Shown: positions 44,548 to 55,278 of the stretch, piece after piece
Layout of the letters: the number at the start of each line of letters is the position of its first letter
Numbering within the stretch: the stretch's first letter is position 1
Assembly: GCF_003390845.1 (NCBI RefSeq)
Contig: NZ_QMEK01000003.1
Location: 248,001 to 312,000, forward strand
DNA length: 64,000 bases
Source: Tropicimonas sp. IMCC34043
GTDB lineage: Bacteria; Pseudomonadota; Alphaproteobacteria; Rhodobacterales; Rhodobacteraceae
Reading direction: 5' to 3'
Notes under the pieces: generated by a model
Seen by the model: the letters and a program-made list of their open reading frames with translations, nothing else
What the model was told of the DNA's origin: nothing
Databases searched by the model: none
Position numbers and translations under genes: made by a program

Positions 44548-47022
44548 ATGGAGAAAACAATATCTCGTTGGCCGGGCAAGAGTGTGCCGCCGGAAGGCGG
44601 TCCTGAGCATCCGGCGATCTATCACATGCTCGATGTCGCTGCGGTCGCCGAACGACTGATCGGTCCGTTCGGATGGGATGCGGCGTTGCAGGACGCGCTG
44701 GTCCTGCTGGCCGCTCTGCACGATCTGGGCAAGATCGGCGAAGGTTTTCGGGCAATGTTGCGCGAAGGGAAGGCGCAGCCCGCAGGTCTTCACTGGGAAG
44801 TTACCGAAGCCCTGTTGCGCCATCACGATACGCTGATCGCCGAGAGGCTCGGATCGACGGAGCGCTATCGGCTGAGGCTTTATGCGGCCACGGCCGGGCA
44901 TCACGGTCGCCCGCCAACGCGCGATGTGGTTCAGTTGCGCCGGTCCCTGGACAGCGCGGGGCAGGAGGCGCTGGCCGACAGCGCCAGGACAATCGAGGCG
45001 TTCCTTGCCCTCTGGCCGAAGGCATCCCTCGACGGGCTCGACCGCGAAGGCGCGCTTGCGCTGAGTTGGTGGCTTCCTGGTCTGGTCTCCGCCGCCGATT
45101 GGGTCGGCTCCAATTCGGCGTGGTTTCCGCCCTGTGATCCGACTGTCCCGATCGCGGCCTATCTGGAACGCGCCCGGGACAAGGCGGGCATGGCGGTCGA
45201 ATTGGCGGGTCTGACTGTCCCTGCGCCGAGCGGCGGAAAGCTGTTCGACTTCGACCTGCGCCCGATGCAGGCGGCCTGTGCGGAGGTGCCATTGCCCGAT
45301 GGCCCCATGCTGGCGGTCATCGAGGATGAAACCGGCGTCGGCAAGACCGAGGCCGCGCTGATCCTGGCGCAGCGGATGATGGCCGCGGGCAAGGGACGGG
45401 GGCTGTTCTTTGCCCTGCCCACCATGGCTACGGCAAATGCGATGTTTGCCCGCGCGCAAGAGGTCGTGTCGCGCATGTTCGCGGGGCCGCACAGCCTGGT
45501 GCTGGCACATGGCAGGGCACGCCTGTCCGGGCCGTTCCGCACGCTCGTGGCACGGCAGAGCGCGGGCACCGACGAACCGGTCTGTACCGAATGGCTTGCC
45601 GATAACCGCCGTCGGGCGCTGCTGGCCAATGTCGGGGTGGGGACGGTGGATCAGGCGTTGCTCTCGATCCTGCCGACCAAATTCTCGACATTGCGCCACT
45701 TCGGCCTGTCCTCGAAGATTCTGATCGTCGACGAGGTGCATGAACTGGGCGAGCCCTACATGGCGGCCGAGCTGGCGCAGCTTTTGCGGGCGCATCGCAT
45801 GGCCGGCGGTTCGGCGATCCTGCTGACGGCGACCTTGCCGATGGCGCAACGCAAGACGCTGCTTGCGGCCTACGATCACGCCGACAGCGGGGACGCGGCC
45901 TATCCGGCGCTGACGCTGAGCCATGGGCAGGTGCGGCGGGAGTTTCCACAACAAACAGGCGCGCGTGGGCAGGTATCGGTCCACCGCCTTCCGGATCCCG
46001 AGGCCGCCGTTGCCTTGCTGGCCGAACGGGCGGGGCAGGGGGCGGCCTGCCTTTGGGTGCGCAATGCCGTGGACGATGCAATTGCCGGGGTCGAGGCGCT
46101 GCGGGCCGCGGGGGTCGAGGCCGATCTGCTGCACGCCCGCTTTGCGCTCTGCGACCGGCTGCGGCACGAAACGGCGGCGCTGGAGCGCTTCGGCAAGGCG
46201 CGGGAGCCGCGTCCGGGGCGGGTGCTGGTGGCAACGCAGGTGGTGGAATCCTCGCTGGATCTCGATTTCGACGTGATGGTCTCCGATCTCGCGCCGATGG
46301 CCGCACTGATCCAGCGCGCCGGCCGGCTCTGGCGGCATATGGACCGGCGTCCGGCGGCGATGCGGGCGGTGCCAGCGCCGCTGCTGCATGTCGTGTCGCC
46401 GGACCCCGACAGCGTGGAGGACGACCAGTGGCTGCACCGGGTGCTGGACCGGGGCGCCTGGGTCTATCCGCTCGACCTGCAATGGCGCACGGCGCGGGTG
46501 CTGTTCGGGATCGGGCGGATCGAGGCGCCATCGGGGCTGCGCGCGCTGATCGAGGCGGTGCATGGCGCTGATGCCGAGCCGGTGCCCGGCCTGCTGGAAA
46601 CGGCAGAGACGGAACGGATCGGCAAGGGGTACTCGGCGGCCAACCAGGCGTGGCGCAATGTGGTGGTGCTGGAGGACGGATACCGAATGGGCGGCGCCGG
46701 GGCCGAGGACACGAAATACCCGACCCGGCTGGGCAGGCCGCAGAAGACGCTGCTGCTCGCCCGGTGGCAGGCGGGGCGGCTTGTGCCCCACGCCGGGACC
46801 GAGGCCGGGGACATGGAGGATGCCTGGCAGCTTTCCGAAGTGCAGGCCGCCGAACACCGGCTTCAGGGGCTGGACCTGCCGGATCAGGCGGCGCCCGAGG
46901 TGGCCGCGATGACGGCAGGCTGGCCGGAGTGGCGGCGGGCGGCGGTGCATGTCTGCCCGATGGCGCCGGACGGGGAGATTTGCACGGGGCTGCGCTACGA
47001 TCCCGAGAGGGGGCTGTTGTAA
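44548..47022 (+). CDS. cas3: Cas3 helicase-nuclease, type I-E
   Basis: 824 aa. Cas3 is recruited by target-bound Cascade and nicks, unwinds and degrades DNA. HD nuclease: H26 in YHMLDVAAVA, H58-D59 and K62 in LHDLGK, and further His in AGHHGRPP. Helicase: Walker A ETGVGKT with K266, DEVH at 395-398, LTATLP (motif III), QVVESSLDLDFD and QRAGRLWRH (motif VI). All catalytic residues I can check are present. ATG 44548 gives the I-E N terminus with WPGKS near residue 8; GTG 44488 is an alternative. A long antisense open frame here is only a GC-rich shadow. Confidence 0.95.
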   Translation: MEKTISRWPGKSVPPEGGPEHPAIYHMLDVAAVAERLIGPFGWDAALQDALVLLAALHDLGKIGEGFRAMLREGKAQPAGLHWEVTEALLRHHDTLIAERLGSTERYRLRLYAATAGHHGRPPTRDVVQLRRSLDSAGQEALADSARTIEAFLALWPKASLDGLDREGALALSWWLPGLVSAADWVGSNSAWFPPCDPTVPIAAYLERARDKAGMAVELAGLTVPAPSGGKLFDFDLRPMQAACAEVPLPDGPMLAVIEDETGVGKTEAALILAQRMMAAGKGRGLFFALPTMATANAMFARAQEVVSRMFAGPHSLVLAHGRARLSGPFRTLVARQSAGTDEPVCTEWLADNRRRALLANVGVGTVDQALLSILPTKFSTLRHFGLSSKILIVDEVHELGEPYMAAELAQLLRAHRMAGGSAILLTATLPMAQRKTLLAAYDHADSGDAAYPALTLSHGQVRREFPQQTGARGQVSVHRLPDPEAAVALLAERAGQGAACLWVRNAVDDAIAGVEALRAAGVEADLLHARFALCDRLRHETAALERFGKAREPRPGRVLVATQVVESSLDLDFDVMVSDLAPMAALIQRAGRLWRHMDRRPAAMRAVPAPLLHVVSPDPDSVEDDQWLHRVLDRGAWVYPLDLQWRTARVLFGIGRIEAPSGLRALIEAVHGADAEPVPGLLETAETERIGKGYSAANQAWRNVVVLEDGYRMGGAGAEDTKYPTRLGRPQKTLLLARWQAGRLVPHAGTEAGDMEDAWQLSEVQAAEHRLQGLDLPDQAAPEVAAMTAGWPEWRRAAVHVCPMAPDGEICTGLRYDPERGLL

Positions 47023-47057
47023 CGGCCTATTTGTGATAACGACAAGTAATCAAAGTT

Positions 47058-47140
47058 TTGTTTCCCGCGCCTGTGGGGATGGCCCGTGCTTTGTGGAAAG
47101 GGTTGCGAAAGACTGTTCCCCGCCAAGCGGGGATGATTAA
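47058..47140 (+). ncRNA. Degenerate mini-CRISPR between cas3 and cse1 (CreR/CreA-like guide RNA candidate)
   Basis: Two repeat-like units flank a short spacer. Unit 1 (47058-47086) matches the array repeat at 21 of 29 positions and keeps the 6-base stem through G-T wobbles. Unit 2 (47113-47140) begins CTGTTCCCCGC and has GCGGGGATGA as in the true repeat, with a 3-base loop instead of 4. The spacer (47087-47112, starting TGCTTTGTGGAAAG) is 26 bases, against 32 in the array. Cas6e could plausibly cut both units. The spacer start matches a site directly downstream with an AAG PAM. Known CreR/CreA RNAs have this repeat-spacer-repeat form and redirect Cascade to repress promoters in cas loci. Expression is inferred, not shown; its promoter is unclear and it may be co-transcribed with cas3. 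Confidence 0.7.
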
Positions 47141-47173
47141 GTGCTTGGTGGAAAGAGATGCGTAGTATCTCTT
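47139..47173 (+). promoter_or_regulatory. Predicted Cascade target with AAG PAM for the mini-CRISPR spacer
   Basis: AAG at 47139-47141 is followed by TGCTTGGTGGAAAG (47142-47155). It equals the mini-CRISPR spacer start at 13 of 14 positions; the single difference is position 6, which is flipped out and not read in type I-E guides. Beyond position 14 the match becomes patchy. Seed-only matching with a good PAM is what a repression site, as opposed to a cleavage target, should look like. A tandem duplication of the roughly 55-base unit would also create this similarity. Confidence 0.6.
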
Positions 47174-47186
47174 TCCACCTTTTTAT
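47148..47186 (+). terminator. Intrinsic terminator after the mini-CRISPR
   Basis: A perfect 12-base stem, GTGGAAAGAGAT (47148-47159) with ATCTCTTTCCAC (47167-47178), has a 7-base loop GCGTAGT and is followed by CTTTTTAT. It would end transcripts that come from cas3 or from the mini-CRISPR, so cse1 and the genes after it need their own promoter downstream. Confidence 0.85.
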
Positions 47187-47214
47187 AGACAGGCCTTGGC
47201 GCTGATGTTATCAA
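47186..47214 (+). promoter_or_regulatory. Candidate promoter for the mini-ORF and cse1 operon
   Basis: TAGACA at 47186-47191 (5 of 6 to TTGACA), a 17-base spacer and TATCAA at 47209-47214 (4 of 6 to TATAAT) lie directly after the terminator. The predicted Cascade site ends about 13 bases upstream, close enough to interfere with polymerase binding. The match is modest. Confidence 0.4.
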
Positions 47215-47218
47215 ATGA

Positions 47219-47252
47219 AAGCAGCGGACTCGGTTTCCCGAATCCGCTGCTT
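47219..47252. repeat. Stable hairpin in the cas3-cse1 intergenic RNA
   Basis: AAGCAGCGGA pairs with TCCGCTGCTT, and an inner TCGG pairs with CCGA around a TTTC loop. If transcription starts near 47221 this would form the 5' end of the RNA. No U tract follows, so it is not an obvious terminator on the plus strand. Confidence 0.55.
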
Positions 47253-47311
47253 GAAAGTACAAAGTTTAACGCAGCCGTTGGCGCGGCTTCATATGAGCGG
47301 AGGTTAAGAAG

Positions 47312-47332
47312 ATGCAGACCTTAAGAGTCTGA
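47312..47332 (+). CDS. Six-codon mini-ORF with strong ribosome binding site and rare codons (CreT-like candidate)
   Basis: ATG CAG ACC TTA AGA GTC TGA encodes MQTLRV. GGAGG at 47299-47303 lies 8 bases upstream, stronger than most sites in the window. It contains consecutive TTA and AGA, both codons that are scarce in the surrounding high-GC genes. Known CreT toxin RNAs are tiny ORFs with a strong site and rare Arg codons that trap a scarce tRNA. A regulatory leader peptide for cse1 is the other possibility. Confidence 0.4.
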   Translation: MQTLRV

Positions 47333-47339
47333 TCCTTGT

Positions 47340-47373
47340 CGCGCCCAGATTCATTTATGCGGAACTGGGCGCG
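47340..47373 (+). promoter_or_regulatory. Hairpin in the cse1 5' leader
   Basis: CGCGCCCAG (47340-47348) pairs with CTGGGCGCG (47365-47373), with a 16-base loop, beginning 7 bases after the mini-ORF stop and 38 bases before the cse1 start. Translation of the mini-ORF could influence its folding. No U tract follows. Confidence 0.45.
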
Positions 47374-47411
47374 CAAGGCAATAGAGCTAAATTTGCAAAA
47401 GGATATTGCCG

Positions 47412-48886
47412 GTGCCCCTTAATCTCATTTCCGATCCTTGGATTCCCGTCCTCACACGCGATGGCCACCGGCGCATTATCGCGCCTTGGGAAATCGCCGA
47501 CCCGGATCTTTTGCGTCCGGACTGGCCGCGCGCCGATCTCAACCTCGCCTGTCTTGAACTGCTGATCGGGTTGGTCTTTCTCGCCGACCCGCCGGCCCAT
47601 GACGAGGACTGGGAGGACCGGCAGGCGCCCGATCCTGCACGCCTGCGCGCCCGGCTGTCGCCGCTGGCGCCGGCCTTCGAGCTGACCGGCGAGGGGCCAC
47701 GCTTCCTGCAGGATCTGGCGCCGCTCGAGGGCGCGCCCAACCCGCCCGATATGCTGTTCATCGACAGCGCCGGCGGCAATACGGCGAAAAACAATGCCGA
47801 CCTGATGGTGCGCCGCGGCCGATACCCGGTGCTCGACCCGGCGATGGCGGCGATGGCGCTTTATACCTTCCAGGCCTTCGCACCGTCTGGCGGAGCCGGC
47901 AACCGCACTTCGATGCGGGGTGGCGGGCCGCTGGTGACCCTCGTGGCCCCGCAACAGGCGCTTTGGCCGATCGTCTGGGCGAACGTTCCCTACGGCCGGC
48001 CGGCCGGCACCGAGACCCTGCCCTGGATGCGCGCCACGGTGACCTCCGAAAAGGGCCAGCAGGTCTTTCCCGAACAAAGCCACCCGGCGGAGGCGTTCTT
48101 TGGTATGCCGCGCCGGCTGCGACTGGTGGAGACGGCGGGCGCGATCACCGGTGTGATCCAGCGGCCCTATGGCACCAATTATGCGGGCTGGGACCACCCG
48201 CTTTCGCCCTACTACCGGCAGAAGGTGACCGACGAGTGGCTGCCGCGTCACCCCCGGCCCGGGCTTTTCGGCTACCGCCACTGGCTGGGCATCGTCGCCG
48301 CGCTGCCGAACGAGGCAGAGGGCTTACGGCGGCGGGCCGGAATGGTGCGCGAGTGGGAAAATCGCCAGTCGAAGCTGCAGGTGCGGCTGATCGTCGGCGG
48401 CTGGGCGATGGACAACATGAAGCCCAGGGATTTCATCCTGTCCACGCCGCCATTCGTTGCCCTCGATGGCGAGGCGACGCTGATCCTGTCAGGGCTGGTC
48501 GAGGCCGCGGACCGCTTGTCGCTGGCGCTGCGCGGCGCGTTGAAGCCGGTGCTTGCCGAGGGCGAGGAGCGCGAGGCCGTTCGGGAGGCGTTTTATGCCG
48601 ACACCCAGGCACCGTTCGAGGCCCGCGTGGTGCAGTTGCAGAAGGGCGTGGCGGCGAGCGATGTCGCGCGGGGCTGGCTCGACGACATGCGGCAGGTCGC
48701 CATTCCCATTTTCGAGGGCCGAGCCCTGCCAGGGCTCGCCGACCGTGACCCAAAGGTGCAGCAGCAGATCGTTCAGGCCCATCGCGGGTTGCTTGCCGCC
48801 TTCGCCGGGCACGGGAAGGTGGGGGGCGACGCCTTTGAGGCGCTGCGCCTTACGCCGGCGCCGAAGCAGAAGGAGGAGGTTGCGGA

Positions 48887-48890
<4 letters not shown>
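47412..48890 (+). CDS. cse1: Cse1 (CasA/Cas8e), large subunit of type I-E Cascade
   Basis: 492 aa. Cse1 recognises the PAM and recruits Cas3. N terminus NLISDPWIPVLTRDG is the family hallmark, and the zinc-finger-free middle contains GGRYP-like VRRGRYPVLDPAMAAMALYTFQ, followed by SMRGGGPLVTLV and a C-terminal four-helix bundle. Start GTG 47412 was preferred to TTG 47406 because AAAGGA at 47398-47403 is then 8 bases away. It overlaps cse2 by 4 bases. It is separated from cas3 by the 389-base regulatory region described here. Confidence 0.93.
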
Positions 48891-52264
<3,374 letters not shown>

Positions 52265-52330
52265 GCGGCGTGGTCCGGTAGGTTCTTTGACATTGTGAAA
52301 AGCGTGGCAGGTCAATAGGCTGCAGGAAGT
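52265..52330 (+). promoter_or_regulatory. Short CRISPR leader
   Basis: Sixty-six bases between the cas2 stop and the first repeat, less GC-rich than the genes. TTGACA at about 52288-52293 is a perfect -35 box; a -10 is unclear (TCAATA at a 19-base spacing is the nearest). The repeat handle orientation shows that the array is read rightward from here. Confidence 0.5.
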
Positions 52331-52603
52331 CTGTTCCCCGCACGCGCGGGGATGAACCGAATGACCGCCTTCGCAGAAATCATGTCCGGTCCTGTTCCCC
52401 GCACGCGCGGGGATGAACCGAGGATCAGAGAGCTATGGCAAACTTCTACGTCCTGTTCCCCGCACGCGCGGGGATGAACCGTATTGGGAGCCGGCGGGCG
52501 ATATCTACCCCGACTGTTCCCCGCACGCGCGGGGATGAACCGTTCGGACATGAGCGCTTCAGGAAGGTGAAAACCTGTTCCCCGCACGCGCGGGGATGAA
52601 CCG
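52331..52603 (+). CRISPR. Type I-E CRISPR array, 5 repeats and 4 spacers
   Basis: Five identical 29-base repeats start at 52331, 52392, 52453, 52514 and 52575, a 61-base period with four 32-base spacers. Each repeat opens CTGTTCCCCGC, has a 6-base stem CCCCGC/GCGGGG around ACGC, and ends in the I-E handle ATGAACCG, so transcription is rightward. Spacers occupy 52360-52391, 52421-52452, 52482-52513 and 52543-52574. I noticed no match of a spacer elsewhere in the window. The last repeat is not degenerate, unlike most trailer ends, which suggests the array was trimmed. Confidence 0.98.
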
Positions 52604-52979
52604 GGGCGACAGGATCGCCCATTCGAACGGGATCCGTCTGCCGGGCCGGAAGAGCCGGGCATAGACCCCGCAAGGGCTCCGGGATTGCGCGGACCACGCC
52701 GGGGCGGCACAGGCGGACCGGCTATCTGCGCCCCAGGGCCCGGGAAGCTTCGGATATCCAGAGAACCGCGCAGCGGCTCGGCGCCCGCGGCGCGGCAAAA
52801 GCCTGGGGCGCGTTCCACCGTGGAGGCGGCAAACAGACCCTCGCCCTGGCGCTCGCCGTCTGTGATGGCCGCGATGGGCCGATGACACTTCGGGTGCCTA
52901 TCGTTCAAGTTGCACTTGACGGACAAGGTGGCCGCCGCATAAGAGATCCCCAATGACACACCTTGCCAGGAGGGCGCAC
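52604..52979. other. CRISPR trailer and gap before the exporter; one promoter, no clear gene before 52980
   Basis: GGGCGA-CAGGA-TCGCCC (52604-52620) is a small inverted repeat right after the last repeat and could end the array transcript, although no U tract follows. Frames in 52620-52900 have no recognisable product. TTGACG at 52916-52921, a 16-base gap and CATAAG at 52938-52943 form a fair promoter pointing right, towards the small ORF at 52980 and the exporter gene. Confidence 0.5.
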
Positions 52980-53039
52980 ATGGCTATCGCTTATCGCTTC
53001 CTCCCGGGCCGCTCCCGTTTCGGAGCCGCCCTGACCTGA
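52980..53039 (+). CDS. 19-residue small ORF upstream of the ABC exporter
   Basis: ATG 52980 is preceded by AGGAGGG at 52968-52974 (5-base spacing), an almost ideal ribosome binding site, and lies about 35 bases after a fair promoter. The product, MAIAYRFLPGRSRFGAALT, is basic and partly hydrophobic. It might be a leader peptide controlling the exporter gene 105 bases downstream. I know no homologue. Confidence 0.35.
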   Translation: MAIAYRFLPGRSRFGAALT

Positions 53040-53144
53040 CACTTCTGCGGCGTATCTCGCCCAAAGTTGCAGATCCCCCGGTCCACACAGGACCTGCTCT
53101 CCAAATACTTCGCAAGGCGCAGCCGACACGGTTGCGAGACGTTC

Positions 53145-54902
53145 ATGTTCCCTTTTTCGACCGACAGCGCATTCGCGCGCGTTTTCTCGTTCACCTTCCG
53201 TCTTTGGATGCGCCAAGGCGGAAAGGTCGTTGCCGTCCTGGCGGTGGTCCTGATTGCAACGGCCGCCGACCTCTGCGTGCCCGTCTTTACCGGTCGCCTT
53301 GTCCAGGCGGTCGCGGCGGCTGAAACGCCCTGGCCAGCCTTCGCGGCGCTCCTCGGTCTGGGCGCCCTGTCCGTTGCGGCCAAGATCCAGAGCTACTTTT
53401 CCATCATCGAGCTGACCATTCCCTCGATGCGTGCCGCCGAGGCCGAGGCCTTCGCGCATGTTCAACGGCTGCCGGCCGACTGGCATGCGAACGCCTTTGC
53501 CGGATCCACCGTGCGCAAGATCACACGCGGGGCCTGGGCGCTGGATGAAATGGCCGATCTGCTGTTGCTGGCGCTTTTGCCTTCGATGTTGATCCTTTTG
53601 GGCACCATCGGAACGCTGGCGGCGTTTCGCTGGGAGGTAGGGCTTGTCGCCGGTGTCGGCGCACTCGTGTTTCTAGTTCTCTCCCTGTCGTTGACGTTGT
53701 TCTGGGTGGCTCCGGCGGCCCGTCTGGCCAACGCGCAAGACAGCCGGGTATCCGGCGCGCTGGCCGATGCCATCACATCCAACGGGGTCGTGCGCGCCCA
53801 TGCGGGAGAGCTGCGCGAGGACGCGCGGCTGGGGCTTGTGCTGTCCAAATGGGCGCATCGCACCCGGCGGACGTGGCGGCGGGGCACATGGTCTGGACTG
53901 TCTCAGGACATGACGATCTGGGCCTTGCGGGCGACGGTCCTGGGCGGGGCGCTGGTCGCCTATACCCGCGATCTGGCCGATGCCGGCGAGATTGCCTTCG
54001 TCGTCTCGGCGCTTGGCATGCTCGACGGGTATTTGCGCCAGATGGGAAACCATGTGCGCGGGCTGCAAAAGGCCGTCAACGACGCCGAAGAACTGGTCGA
54101 CCTGATGGTCGCGACCCGCGAACAATCCGTCGCCAGACTGCCCGAAACGGCCTTGTCGCCCCGTGCGGCGGCGCTGGCGTTTGACCGTGTCGGCTATGGA
54201 TACGCAGGGGCTGCGACGCCGCTCTTTGCCAATCTGGACGTTTCCATACCGGCGGGTCAAAAGGTCGGGCTGGTCGGTCGGTCGGGGTCGGGCAAGACAA
54301 CCTTCGTGAAACTGATTCAGCGGATTCATGAAATCAACGAGGGTACGATCACGCTCGGCGGTGTCGACATTGCGCGGGTTCCCCTGGATGCGTTGCGTCG
54401 GCATATCGCGCTTGTCCCGCAGGATCCTGTCCTGTTCCATCGCTCTCTTGCCGAGAACATCGCCTATGCGCGCCCCGGTGCCACGATGCAGGAAATCCGT
54501 GACGCTGCGGAGCGCGCGGGGGCTGCTGGCTTCATCGAACGGCTGCCCAAGGGCTTTGGCACGGAGGTGGGCGAAAGGGGCGTCAAGCTGTCGGGGGGCG
54601 AGCGTCAACGGGTGGCCATCGCGCGGGCATTCCTGTCGAATGTGCCTGTCCTGGTCATGGATGAGGCGACATCTTCGCTCGATTCAGAGTCCGAGGCGCA
54701 GGTTGCCGAAGCCGCAGAGCGGCTCATGGAGGGGCGCACGACCCTGGTGATCGCGCACCGTTTGGCCACTGTGGAACGGATGGACCGCATACTCGTCTTC
54801 GATCGCGGGCAGATTGTCGAGGACGGCACTCCGGCGGATCTGATGGCACGCAGGGACGGCCTGTACCGTGCCCTGCGTGCGCGGCAGACGCTGGCCGGGT
54901 AG
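53145..54902 (+). CDS. ABC exporter (membrane and ATPase domains fused)
   Basis: 585-aa half transporter that works as a homodimer. Transmembrane domain in about 20-310 with six spans, starting KVVAVLAVVLIATAADLCVP. ATPase domain in about 345-585: Walker A VGRSGSGKTTFVK, Q-loop LVPQDPVLF, signature [15 protein letters not shown], Walker B VLVMDEATSSLD, H-loop IAHRLAT. MsbA/lipid or drug exporter-like; cargo unknown. ATG 53145 is the first Met before the membrane domain; an in-frame TTG at 53067 is possible. Ends at a strong hairpin. Confidence 0.92.
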   Translation: MFPFSTDSAFARVFSFTFRLWMRQGGKVVAVLAVVLIATAADLCVPVFTGRLVQAVAAAETPWPAFAALLGLGALSVAAKIQSYFSIIELTIPSMRAAEAEAFAHVQRLPADWHANAFAGSTVRKITRGAWALDEMADLLLLALLPSMLILLGTIGTLAAFRWEVGLVAGVGALVFLVLSLSLTLFWVAPAARLANAQDSRVSGALADAITSNGVVRAHAGELREDARLGLVLSKWAHRTRRTWRRGTWSGLSQDMTIWALRATVLGGALVAYTRDLADAGEIAFVVSALGMLDGYLRQMGNHVRGLQKAVNDAEELVDLMVATREQSVARLPETALSPRAAALAFDRVGYGYAGAATPLFANLDVSIPAGQKVGLVGRSGSGKTTFVKLIQRIHEINEGTITLGGVDIARVPLDALRRHIALVPQDPVLFHRSLAENIAYARPGATMQEIRDAAERAGAAGFIERLPKGFGTEVGERGVKLSGGERQRVAIARAFLSNVPVLVMDEATSSLDSESEAQVAEAAERLMEGRTTLVIAHRLATVERMDRILVFDRGQIVEDGTPADLMARRDGLYRALRARQTLAG

Positions 54903-54906
54903 AGCG

Positions 54907-54941
54907 CCGGCAAGCCTGAATGTTCTATTCGGGCTTGCCGG
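54907..54941 (+). terminator. Hairpin terminator after the ABC exporter
   Basis: A 15-base stem with one T-G wobble, CCGGCAAGCCTGAAT with ATTCGGGCTTGCCGG, around loop GTTCT begins 5 bases after the stop. No long U tract follows. From here to 55229 I see no gene; an open frame on the minus strand reaching 55246 has no recognisable content. Confidence 0.7.
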
Positions 54942-55229
54942 AGCCATTCGCCGTCGGGTCCAGCCGACATGATCAAACCGACCCTTGCCGGGCGCAGACC
55001 GAGCGCGAAGGCCTGTTGTTCAAACGTCTTGTCGGCGTCTTTCGACATGGTGCGGACGACAACGGATCGACCGAGGCACCATAAAGAGTATTTCAGGCGG
55101 ACAAGTCGCCTGACCCGGTCCGGCCTGCGCCAATCAATGCCTTGCCAGAGCGGCGCCACATGCATCGAGGCGAGCGGCCAGGATCGCCGGGAAAGCCTGT
55201 GCCAGCATAAGCCTGGCGCCAAAGTCAGA

Positions 55230-55262
55230 TTTAAAGGGCGACCCACCTGAATGGGTCGCCTG
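55230..55262 (-). terminator. Terminator of the sulfatase gene
   Basis: GGCGACCC (55237-55244) pairs with GGGTCGCC (55253-55260) around an 8-base loop. Read on the minus strand the stem is followed by CTTTAAATCTG. It lies 17 bases after the sulfatase stop. Confidence 0.65.
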
Positions 55263-55278
55263 ATTGTTCAAATGCCGG

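Noticed and set aside
44275-46950. An 891-codon open frame antisense to cas3
   Set aside because: It is an effect of high third-position GC; it has no start context or family motifs, and the opposite strand has all the Cas3 motifs.
47058-47140. The repeat-like units as a second functional CRISPR array
   Set aside because: Only two units, both degenerate, with a 26-base spacer instead of 32; it does not behave like an array that grew by normal acquisition.
52360-52574. Self-targeting spacers
   Set aside because: Reading the four spacers against the window showed no obvious match; a genome-wide search would be needed to say more.
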